DNA of 33,863 nucleotides from an uncultured Blautia sp. (GTDB taxonomy: Bacteria; Bacillota; Clostridia; Lachnospirales; Lachnospiraceae), in the NCBI GenBank assembly GCA_934409175.1, contig CAKRVX010000017.1, positions 1 through 33,863 on the forward strand, read 5' to 3'. A program made the position numbers and the translations under genes. The notes beneath the pieces are model-generated. The model was not told the DNA's origin, did not search any database, and saw nothing but the letters and a program-made list of their open reading frames with translations. Positions 16,172 to 24,600 of the stretch are shown here, piece after piece. Position 1 is the stretch's first letter, and each line of letters opens with the position of its first letter.

Positions 16172-16209
16172 ATACAGGATGCGTGGCAGTGATACAGCGC
16201 ATCCTGTAT
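16172..16209 (+). promoter_or_regulatory. 12-bp intercistronic hairpin after the binding-protein gene
   Basis: ATACAGGATGCG (16172-16183) pairs perfectly with CGCATCCTGTAT (16198-16209) around a 14-base loop. No T-run follows, and the GH127 ribosome binding site AAAGGAG starts only 6 bases later. It therefore looks like an mRNA-stabilising or partial-terminator element that raises binding-protein levels over the downstream enzymes, as is common in sugar ABC operons. Confidence 0.75.
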
Positions 16210-16229
16210 AGGTTAAAGGAGTAAGATAT

Positions 16230-18245
16230 ATGGAGAATCGAATTACACATGCTGCCATTAGTGATGTGAAAATTACATCAGGACTTCTTGGAAGGGTTTC
16301 CAGACTGGTGAAAGAACAGGTTCTTCCTTATCAGTGGGACATTCTGAATGATGTGGCAAAGGATGCAGTACCTGATCATAGTATTGAAAATTTCAGCGTG
16401 GCGGAAGGAAATGATGAGGGTTATCCCAGTCATTGTATTGCAAATTTTAAAATTGCAGCAGGAAGAGAAAAAGGTGATTTTTACGGAATGGTCTTCCAGG
16501 ACAGTGACCTGGCAAAATGGCTGGAAGCTGTTTCGTACAGATTAATGAGTGATCCGGATAAAGATCTGGAAAAAACGGTTGATGAAACTGTTGACTTAAT
16601 TGGAGAAGCGCAACAGGAAGATGGATATTTAAATACATATTTTACGATCAAAGAACCTGAAAATCGTTTTACAAATCTGTGTGAATGCCATGAATTGTAT
16701 TGTGCAGGTCATATGATGGAAGCTGCTGTAGCGTATTACAAAGCAACCGGAAAAGACAAGCTATTAAAGATCATGTGCAGAATGGCAGACCTGATTGATA
16801 AAAATTTTGGACCGGAAGAAAATAAAAGGCATGGATATCCAGGACATGAAGAGATAGAACTTGCACTGGTAAAAATGTATGAAGTGACCAAAGAAGAGAG
16901 ATATCTGAAACTTGCCAAATATTTTATAGATGAAAGAGGAAAAAAACCATATTATTTTGATATAGAATTTGAGAAAAGGCATCATGCATCTCATTTCTCA
17001 TATTTATATCCTCCGTATGGAATGTACAGCAATGGACCGAAATATGAACAGTATCATTTACCTATACGTGAACAGAAAACTTTCGAAGGACATTCTGTAA
17101 GATGTATGTATATGGCAAGCGGAGCGGTAGATGTGGCCAAACTGACAGACGATGAGGAACTTATGAATACCTGCCGTACATTGTATCAGAACATGGTTCA
17201 GAGAAGGATGTATGTAACAGGCGGAATCGGATCCACACCGAAAGCGGAAATGTTTACTTCGGATTATGATCTTCCTAATGACATGGTATACGGAGAAACC
17301 TGTGCATCAGTAGGAATGATGTTCTTTACGAAGAGACTGCTTGAGGTGGAACAGAAAGGTGATTATGCGGACACCATGGAACGGGCTTTGTATAATACCT
17401 GTCTGGCAGGAATGTCACTGGATGGAAAAAGTTTCTTCTATGTAAATCCACTGGAGGTTGATCCCGTTATCAGCAAAGAAAATCCGGATCGGGCACATGT
17501 ATTACCGGTCAGACCTGCATGGTTTGGATGCGCATGCTGTCCTCCGAACCTGAGCAGAATGATCACTTCACTTGCTGAGTATATTTACACCATAAAGGGA
17601 GATCAGGTATATGTAAATCTATACGTACCGGATCAGGCAGTCCTTCATCTGGAAAATCAGACAATTGAACTGGAAACAGAGACAGAGTATCCATATAAAG
17701 GGCTGGTTAAATTTAATTTAAAAACAGCAGGAGATTATGAGATCTGTCTTCGTATTCCGGCATGGAGCAGCCATAAATGGAGTGCTTCGGTTAATGATGA
17801 AAAGGTGCAGGCAGAAGTAAAAGATGGATACATTCATCTGAGACGCAACTGGAACGCAGGCGATGTTGTTTTGCTTGAACTTGATTTTGAACCAAAACGT
17901 GTATACGCAAATCCAAAAGTATCAAAAGATGTAGGAAAAGTAGCTATCCAGTGTGGTCCGCTGGTATATTGCCTGGAGGAAGTAGACAATGGAAAAGGAC
18001 TGCAGAGAATTTATCTTCCCAAGGATTCAAAATTAGAACTTGAACATCGGAATGATAAACTTCTGGGAATTAATGAAATCCATACCAAAGGTTATCGATT
18101 AAAAGAATTAGAAGATGATACGGTATTGTATACCTCTGAAGGAAACTGGGAATATGAATCTGTAGATTTAACGTATATTCCGTATTATGCATGGGCCAAC
18201 AGGGGAGAAAATGAAATGACAGTCTGGGTGCATGAGATGAATTGA
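16230..18245 (+). CDS. Glycoside hydrolase family 127, beta-L-arabinofuranosidase-like
   Basis: A 671-residue protein matching GH127 (formerly DUF1680), close in length to bifidobacterial HypBA1 (658). The zinc-thiolate catalytic site is visible: acid/base Glu340 within GGIGSTPKAEMF, zinc ligands Glu356 and Cys358 in GETCASVG, and Cys436-Cys437 in FGCACCPP. By alignment with HypBA1 (Glu322, Glu338, Cys340, Cys417, Cys418), Cys436 is the nucleophile. Such enzymes release L-arabinofuranose from beta-linked plant arabino-oligosaccharides, for example those on hydroxyproline-rich glycoproteins. No signal peptide is present, so it acts in the cytoplasm on imported material. It is third from the transporter and 25 bases before the GH31 gene, in the same operon. 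Confidence 0.92.
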   Translation: MENRITHAAISDVKITSGLLGRVSRLVKEQVLPYQWDILNDVAKDAVPDHSIENFSVAEGNDEGYPSHCIANFKIAAGREKGDFYGMVFQDSDLAKWLEAVSYRLMSDPDKDLEKTVDETVDLIGEAQQEDGYLNTYFTIKEPENRFTNLCECHELYCAGHMMEAAVAYYKATGKDKLLKIMCRMADLIDKNFGPEENKRHGYPGHEEIELALVKMYEVTKEERYLKLAKYFIDERGKKPYYFDIEFEKRHHASHFSYLYPPYGMYSNGPKYEQYHLPIREQKTFEGHSVRCMYMASGAVDVAKLTDDEELMNTCRTLYQNMVQRRMYVTGGIGSTPKAEMFTSDYDLPNDMVYGETCASVGMMFFTKRLLEVEQKGDYADTMERALYNTCLAGMSLDGKSFFYVNPLEVDPVISKENPDRAHVLPVRPAWFGCACCPPNLSRMITSLAEYIYTIKGDQVYVNLYVPDQAVLHLENQTIELETETEYPYKGLVKFNLKTAGDYEICLRIPAWSSHKWSASVNDEKVQAEVKDGYIHLRRNWNAGDVVLLELDFEPKRVYANPKVSKDVGKVAIQCGPLVYCLEEVDNGKGLQRIYLPKDSKLELEHRNDKLLGINEIHTKGYRLKELEDDTVLYTSEGNWEYESVDLTYIPYYAWANRGENEMTVWVHEMN

Positions 18246-18270
18246 CAAATTTGCAGAAAGGAGACAGATT

Positions 18271-20283
18271 ATGGCATTTAAAGTAGACGGCAATAAATTA
18301 ATTTACAGAAACGACAGTGAAATTTTACAGTTAGAGCCATGGGGTGAAAACAGTTTACGAGTTCGTGGTACAAAGACAGCAGCTGTATCTCAGGAACCAT
18401 GGGCATTATTGGATGAGCCGGTTCCGTGTCAAGCGGAAATCAAGGTTGATGGAAAAACCGCAAGCATTACCAATGGAAAAATTACAGCATCTTTTAATGA
18501 ATTTGGATGGCTGACTTATTACAATCAGAAAGGTGAAGTTCTTCTTGAAGAAAGATGGAGAGTAAACAACGGAGGTGATAAAACAAGTCCCCTTGCAATC
18601 TGTGGTCGTGAATATAAACCGTTGATCGGCTCCAGTGATTACAAAATCACTCTTCGTTTCGAAGGACAGGATGGAGAAAAAATATATGGTCTTGGTCAGA
18701 GACAGGAAAAACAGCTGAATATGAAAGGCTGCTGTCTGGAACTGGCTCAGAGAAATACTCAGTCAAGTATTCCGTTTGCTCTTTCCAACAGGGGATATGG
18801 TTTCCTCTGGAATAACCCGGCAATCGGTCGAGTTACTTTTGCAAATAACCTGACAGAATGGACTGCGGAATGCACAGAGCATATGGATCTGTGGATCACA
18901 GCGGGAGATACTCCGGCAGAAATTGAAGAAGCATATGCAAATGCAACAGGAAAAGTTCCGATGATGCCTGACTATGCAACAGGATTCTGGCAGTGCAAAT
19001 TGCGTTATAAAACACAGGAGCAGCTGTTAAGTGTTGCGAGAGAGTATAAAAAGAGAGGAATTCCGATTTCTGTTATTGTCTGCGATTTCTTTCACTGGAC
19101 CAATCAGGGAGAATGGAAATTTGATCCGAAATACTGGCCGGATCCACAGGCTATGGTAGATGAACTGAAAAGTATGGGAATCGAACTGATGGTTTCCATC
19201 TGGCCTACCGTTGATGTAAACAGTGAAAATTATGAAGAAATGAAAGAACTGGGACTGCTGGTGCGTTCTGAACGCGCAAATGCCGTACAGATGCAGTTTA
19301 TGGGAAATGAATATCTTTTCGATGCATTTAACCCGGAATCCAGAGAATATGTATGGAATAAGGCAAAAGAAAATTATTATAAATATGGCATCCGTATTTT
19401 CTGGCTGGATGAAGCGGAACCGGATTATATGTTCCACTATGATTATGACAACTTCAGATATTACAAAGGACCTGCTGTAAAAGTGTCCAATTATTATCCG
19501 GTAGAATATGCCAAGACATTCTATGAAGGTATGGAAAAAGAAGGACAGAAGAATATTCTGAATCTTCTTCGATGTGTATGGGCAGGAAGCCAGAGATATG
19601 GTGCATTACTTTGGTCCGGAGATACACATTCCACATTTGATTTCCTTAGAAACCAGATGGCTGCCGGCTTAAATGTAGGACTTTCCGGAATTCCGTGGTG
19701 GACTACAGATATCGGAGGATTTACTGGTGGAGATATTCATGATCCCAAGTTCCATGAACTCCTGATCCGCTGGTTCCAGTTTGGATTATTCTGCCCTGTT
19801 ACCAGACTTCACGGCTTCCGTGATCCGATCGATTTTACTATTTCCAATGCTGCCAAGATGTGGAACCAGCCATTTGGAAGTGGTGCTGAAAATGAAATTT
19901 ACAGCTATGGTGAAGATGTATATAAGATCCTGAAAGGCCTTGTAGATACCCGTGAGACATTACGGCCATATGTAAAAGAACAGATGGTTAAAGCACATGA
20001 AAAAGGTACTCCTGTGATCCGTCCGCTGTTCTACGATAATCCGGAGGACGAAACCTGCTGGGATGTAAATGATGAATACATGTTTGGACCGGATATCCTT
20101 GTTGCACCGGTTCTCTATGAAGGAATGAGAGAGCGAAGTGTCTATCTGCCGGCAGGAAGAACATGGAAAGAAGTACAGACCGGTAAGGTATATGAAGGAG
20201 GAACAACTGTTACATGTGATGCACCGTTGTCCGTAATTCCTGTATTTACTACGAATGATTCAGACTTTAAATTTGTAGATTAA
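18271..20283 (+). CDS. Glycoside hydrolase family 31 (alpha-xylosidase/alpha-glucosidase-like)
   Basis: A 670-residue GH31 enzyme without a signal peptide. An N-terminal beta-sandwich (about 1-225, including YGLGQRQEKQLN) precedes a TIM barrel. The barrel has the nucleophile Asp380 in IFWLDEAEPD and the acid/base Asp451 in LLWSGDTHSTF, then GIPWWTTDIGGF and a C-terminal beta domain (GPDILVAPVL). The WLDEAEP form of the nucleophile loop occurs in alpha-xylosidase-like members, but the substrate cannot be fixed by eye. GAAAGGAG precedes the ATG. It ends the operon before the terminator at 20307. With GH127 it suggests intracellular trimming of a plant oligosaccharide carrying both arabinofuranose and alpha-linked xylose or glucose; this is inference. 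Confidence 0.9.
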   Translation: MAFKVDGNKLIYRNDSEILQLEPWGENSLRVRGTKTAAVSQEPWALLDEPVPCQAEIKVDGKTASITNGKITASFNEFGWLTYYNQKGEVLLEERWRVNNGGDKTSPLAICGREYKPLIGSSDYKITLRFEGQDGEKIYGLGQRQEKQLNMKGCCLELAQRNTQSSIPFALSNRGYGFLWNNPAIGRVTFANNLTEWTAECTEHMDLWITAGDTPAEIEEAYANATGKVPMMPDYATGFWQCKLRYKTQEQLLSVAREYKKRGIPISVIVCDFFHWTNQGEWKFDPKYWPDPQAMVDELKSMGIELMVSIWPTVDVNSENYEEMKELGLLVRSERANAVQMQFMGNEYLFDAFNPESREYVWNKAKENYYKYGIRIFWLDEAEPDYMFHYDYDNFRYYKGPAVKVSNYYPVEYAKTFYEGMEKEGQKNILNLLRCVWAGSQRYGALLWSGDTHSTFDFLRNQMAAGLNVGLSGIPWWTTDIGGFTGGDIHDPKFHELLIRWFQFGLFCPVTRLHGFRDPIDFTISNAAKMWNQPFGSGAENEIYSYGEDVYKILKGLVDTRETLRPYVKEQMVKAHEKGTPVIRPLFYDNPEDETCWDVNDEYMFGPDILVAPVLYEGMRERSVYLPAGRTWKEVQTGKVYEGGTTVTCDAPLSVIPVFTTNDSDFKFVD

Positions 20284-20306
20284 AATATTGTAAATGATCC
20301 ATACTT

Positions 20307-20336
20307 AAGAAAACCGCCTTTTTCGGCGGTTTTCTT
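20307..20336. terminator. Intrinsic terminator of the sugar operon
   Basis: A perfect 12-bp stem, AAGAAAACCGCC (20307-20318) with GGCGGTTTTCTT (20325-20336), has a 6-base loop and the T-rich tract inside its 3' arm. It lies 24 bases after the GH31 stop. Confidence 0.9.
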
Positions 20337-20460
20337 AGTGTAGCATAAAATATTGGGTAATGATAAGCAGGACAAATCCAGCGAAATATGATAAAATAAA
20401 AAATACATACATGATTACAGATGAAGTCTTGTATGAACAATTCTGAAATGGCGGGAAAAC

Positions 20461-21303
20461 ATGACTATTATAGAATTTTTGAGAGATATGGTTAACATGG
20501 AGGGGCTGAACAGTCTGAGTGATGGAAACCGGATAAATGGATATCTTGCAGATTATTTTCCTGATAGTACGAAAGAAAGAACTGCTATCCGGGTGGCGAA
20601 TTCTCTGGGATATGGAAGAAAGATATACAATCTGGCGGCTGAAACGGATCGAAAACTTCAGAGTATTAAAATTGAGCAGTTAAGGAAACAGTTATGTGAT
20701 GAGGCATGGCTTAATCCGGAGGCCGCTGAGTATGTAATACGGGTCTATGCATCGGCTGCATCTATTTCAATGGACAGAATAAGAAATTCTTCTGAATCTG
20801 AAAGAAATAAAACGGATATAAAAGCAGATTCAGCTGAACTTGAGAAACTGAAAAACCGAATTTCAGTATTGGAAAAGGAAAATCTGGAATTAAGAGACAG
20901 ATTGCAATATATACAGGCAGAATATAATAATATCCTTTCTCAGTATCAGAAAAATACGAAAAAATATAGCGATGATTTTGAGAAAGAACCGGATTTTGAG
21001 GATGAATCCAGAGCGTTTGTCTGGTACAGCCATGCGGCAGAAAAAGGAAATATGGAGGCTGCTTATAAATTGTGCCTGATGTATGGAAAAATCGGACGAT
21101 ATGAAGAGGCAACCAAATACTGTATTATGGCAGCACAGGGCGGAAATGCGGAGGCACAATTGCAATATGGAATTATGCTGCAGAAGGGGATCGGAGTTCC
21201 TGCCAATCAGCAGCTTGCCTTGCAATGGTTAAGACGCAGTGCTGATCTGGGAAATGAAGAAGCGAAGAAGAGGCATACGGAGTTATTGAAGACAGTATTG
21301 TAA
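20461..21303 (+). CDS. Cytoplasmic coiled-coil protein with Sel1-like repeats
   Basis: A 280-residue soluble protein without signal peptide or membrane segments. Residues 1-105 are helical and weakly resemble the helical N-terminal domain found on other Sel1/TPR signalling proteins of Firmicutes (LRDMVNMEGLNSL..., then LADYFPDS). Residues about 125-167 form a heptad coiled coil (LEKLKNRISVLEKENLELRDR). Residues about 183-275 carry Sel1-like repeats (AAEKGNMEAAYKL, AAQGGNAEAQLQYG, SADLGNEEAKK). Such repeats mediate protein-protein contacts. The ribosome binding site is weak (GGCGGG). It stands between the sugar-operon terminator and the cobalamin riboswitch with no obvious partner. Specific function unknown. 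Confidence 0.75.
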   Translation: MTIIEFLRDMVNMEGLNSLSDGNRINGYLADYFPDSTKERTAIRVANSLGYGRKIYNLAAETDRKLQSIKIEQLRKQLCDEAWLNPEAAEYVIRVYASAASISMDRIRNSSESERNKTDIKADSAELEKLKNRISVLEKENLELRDRLQYIQAEYNNILSQYQKNTKKYSDDFEKEPDFEDESRAFVWYSHAAEKGNMEAAYKLCLMYGKIGRYEEATKYCIMAAQGGNAEAQLQYGIMLQKGIGVPANQQLALQWLRRSADLGNEEAKKRHTELLKTVL

Positions 21304-21324
21304 ATTATATTTGCAAGAAATATA

Positions 21325-21353
21325 TTGAAAAAAATTTATATGAGAGGTAATAT
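21325..21353 (+). promoter_or_regulatory. Putative promoter of the riboswitch transcript
   Basis: TTGAAA (21325-21330), a 17-base spacer and TAATAT (21348-21353) lie immediately upstream of the cobalamin aptamer, placing a start site at about 21360, where the aptamer sequence begins. Confidence 0.55.
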
Positions 21354-21360
21354 AGTATTA

Positions 21361-21520
21361 AGACGATGCTATAAGGATTTTATGCAAGACGGGATTGTCT
21401 GTATAGGAAGTCAGGTGAGAATCCTGCACAGGAACGCTACTGTGATAAGTGTAATGCTTTAGTCAGGTCTATCTTTATAGCTGAGTGCGGAAACCCTCGG
21501 TTTCAGGGTGGCACGGTATT
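21361..21520 (+). ncRNA. Cobalamin riboswitch aptamer
   Basis: The conserved cobalamin core is readable: GGAAGTCAGGTGAGAATCC (21406-21424) followed by the ACGCTACTGTGA block (21434-21445). A B12-box-like AGTCAGGTCTATC (21461-21473) lies downstream. A peripheral hairpin, ACCCT/AGGGT inside GTGC/GCAC (about 21485-21514), probably supplies the loop that docks with the core. The element is followed by an intrinsic terminator and then, with no other gene between, by the 1349-residue secreted protein. In this family ligand binding typically favours termination, so that gene should be switched on when corrinoid is scarce. Confidence 0.88.
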
Positions 21521-21530
21521 TTGCGAAGGG

Positions 21531-21566
21531 AGTCGTGTCGTTGTAAAATGACACGGCTTTTATTTT
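21531..21566 (+). terminator. Riboswitch expression-platform terminator
   Basis: AGTCGTGTC (21531-21539) pairs with GACACGGCT (21550-21558), 9 bp with one G-U pair, around a 10-base loop and followed by TTTATTTTT. It lies 11 bases after the aptamer and 121 bases before the start codon, the expected position for transcription control by the cobalamin riboswitch. Confidence 0.85.
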
Positions 21567-21687
21567 TATAGAAAATTATTTTATGGCGTTTTTGTAAAAT
21601 CATAATCGGCAGGCATAATATACGGGCTGTTTCTGAATACTGAGACGGGTAGATCAAATATCTGTACAAAAAAGGAGGAAACAAAGG

Positions 21688-24600
21688 ATGCTAAGAAGGG
21701 AACTGCGGAAAAAAATACAGGCAGTTGTAATGGCTGCGATCGTGACGTTTACCACAGTAGGAGCGCCTGCTGTCACATTTGCAGATGAGTTTTCAAGTGA
21801 AGTGGATGTCTCAGAGTTCTCAGATGGTGGAGAAGCTAGTGAAGAAGATAATACGGGAGATGATCTCTCAGATGGAACGGATATTGCGGTGTACAGCGAT
21901 ACAGGGGAGCATCAGACAGCGGCTCAGGAATATCTGAAAACTAACTTTATAGGTGGGAATAATAAGATTATATCAAATGGAGGAACAGGCGTTACAAAAA
22001 GTGAAGATGGACTTACATATAATATAGGCCTTACAATTCCTACAAGCGGTTCCCCAATCAGTAGTATGAGATTAAAATATCTGAATAATACTGAATATAA
22101 GACAGGATGGTATATTTCAAAGGATAATCCATATGTTGGGTATAAAGATCCGGCAGTTACTTCTAGCCGGAGCATTTCTTCACGTCCGTCTGCAGAAGAA
22201 GGACCGTACAGTTTTACTGCAACTTTGAAGTTATTTGATCCAAATACGGACAACAGTGCTATTAATGATGGTACTGCAACAGCACTTGCTACTCAGGACT
22301 TTACTATTATACTGGCACCTGAAAAGAAAAAATATACGGTAAATGTGAAACCAGTCAATGCAAAGACAGGAGAAGCCATCGAAGATGCCAAGGTTGATAT
22401 TCAGAAAGACTGGAATTCACTGAAGCCCGAATCAGATGGAAGTTATATTCTTACAGAAGGAGAAGAATATACACTTACAGTAAAAGCAGACGGATATGAT
22501 AAATATACAAAGACGTTTACTCCGACGACTCAGGGAGACATGGAAGCAAAGCTGTCTCCCATCATTTACAGAAATACTACATTTGCTGTAACAGGAAATG
22601 ACGACGCTGTGATCACGGATGCGGATATTACCCTGAAAGAGGGCTGGTATACAACTCTGAAACCACAGGAAGATGGCAGTTATAAACTTCAGGTCGGCAA
22701 AGAATATAAATATACTATTACAAAAGATGGATATAAAGATGCATCCGGAAGTTTTACAGTACCGGATGAAGATGGTGATTACACATTTCCGGTTATTCTG
22801 GAGTCCAATATCAGTCCTGCGGACAAGGCTGCTGTAGATGCTGTAAAAAAAGCATTTGATGCAGAACTTGGAAATCTGCGTCCTATATATGGAACAGATT
22901 CCAATGTTGCAGACATGGTACTGGCAAAGATTCGGAAATATACTCTGGATGTAGATACATCAAATGTAAGAGTTGTTCTGGATACAACAGAAGATTCTGA
23001 TTACATCGGAGCAGACGGAACTGTCCATTATGTAAAAGGTGAACTGGACGGCATGGGTGTAAACTCAAAAAATATAAGCTGTACATTTAAGTTTACCTGC
23101 AACAATGCATCGGCAGTATCTGATACGCGTACAGTAACCGTAGGATGGGATCAGAAGTACTTCAAAGATAAAATGCAGGAAGAGGCAGACCGCCTTACAT
23201 GGGACAGCATTAAAGGAAGCAACACTTCTGAGGAAGAGGTTGCCTCTGATCTGACACTTCCTGGATGCATGGGTTCAAATGCACGTTCTGTATGGTCACA
23301 GATTACATGGAAATCTTCAGATCCGGATGTGATTTCCATTCAGAAACCGTCCATTGATTCCATGATCTATCCAAAGACAGGAAAGATCCAGCCGAAAGCA
23401 GAAGATACAGAAGTAACACTGACAGCTACATTCAAGGCCAATGATATTGTTCTCAATGATTACTTTGAAAATGCGGATAAGTTTGGTACCATCACAAAAA
23501 CCTTTACAGTTACAGTAGAGGGAACAGGAAGTCCGGCGCCAACTGAAGAAGAGTTAAAAGCACTTCTTGACAAATATTATACAGCAGAAAGTCTGCAGGA
23601 TTTTACTACCAAAGAGCAGCTCGATACAGCTAACTGTACTGGTGACATTCAGCTTCCCCGTTATACAAGGATCAAAGATGAGAACGGTGACTATGTATTT
23701 AACAACAAGGAGATCAAAGTTACTTCCAGTGATCCGGATCTTTTGAGCGTCAACGGTTACAGAGTAGCAGTTGATATGTTTAAATATGAAAAAGATACCA
23801 CTGCAAATCTTATTGTTACTTTCACAAGAGATGGTGTTACAGCTGTTAAAGAGATTCCGATCACAGTTGCAACGAAAGGAATTAATGAAGAACTGGATAA
23901 AGAGATCGCAATGATGGACTATGCGAAAGCTCATTATTTCGATGGTATCAAGGGCAATAATACAGATGCGGACAGTATCACACAGGATCTTCATGCTTTC
24001 CAGGAAATGTATCTGGATAACGAAGGAAAGGCTGTATGGGTATACAGTGCAGATGATAAAACAGGCAAAGGCATCATAACAGATGACTATTTTGATGATC
24101 CATGGGTTATGGAAGGCCAGGGATATAATCATTTCAAATCTTCTGATACCAGTGTCATCAAACATGAAAATCTTCTTGTAACGAGACCGGAAAGCAATAC
24201 ACAGGTTACGATCAGTTCTCTTCTTTCCAGTGAGAAGTACGGCCAGTTTGCAAAAAATCATCCGGATAATGCAAAACTTCAGAAACTTTACAGACAGGAA
24301 GTTTCTGTTACAGTAACTGTAAAAGGAACAAAAGCAGAATCTGAAGCACTGAAAGTAAAGATTCAGGAGGCAAATGCTCTTCTGGAAACAATCACAGAAG
24401 GAACAGATGCAGGTCAGTATCCAAAAGGAACGAAGAAAACTCTTACAGAAGCTATTGCAGCTGCACAGACAGTTCTGGATAATACGGAAGCAACAGAAGA
24501 ACAGCAGACAGAAGCTATTGCAGCTCTTGTTAAGACAATGAAGGAATGCCAGGCATCCCGCATTCCAAAGACTGCAGATGTAACTGTTATTGCCAATACA

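Noticed and set aside
18242..18270. TTGACA between GH127 and GH31 as an internal promoter
   Set aside because: No acceptable -10 element lies 16-18 bases downstream, and the genes are 25 bases apart in one operon.
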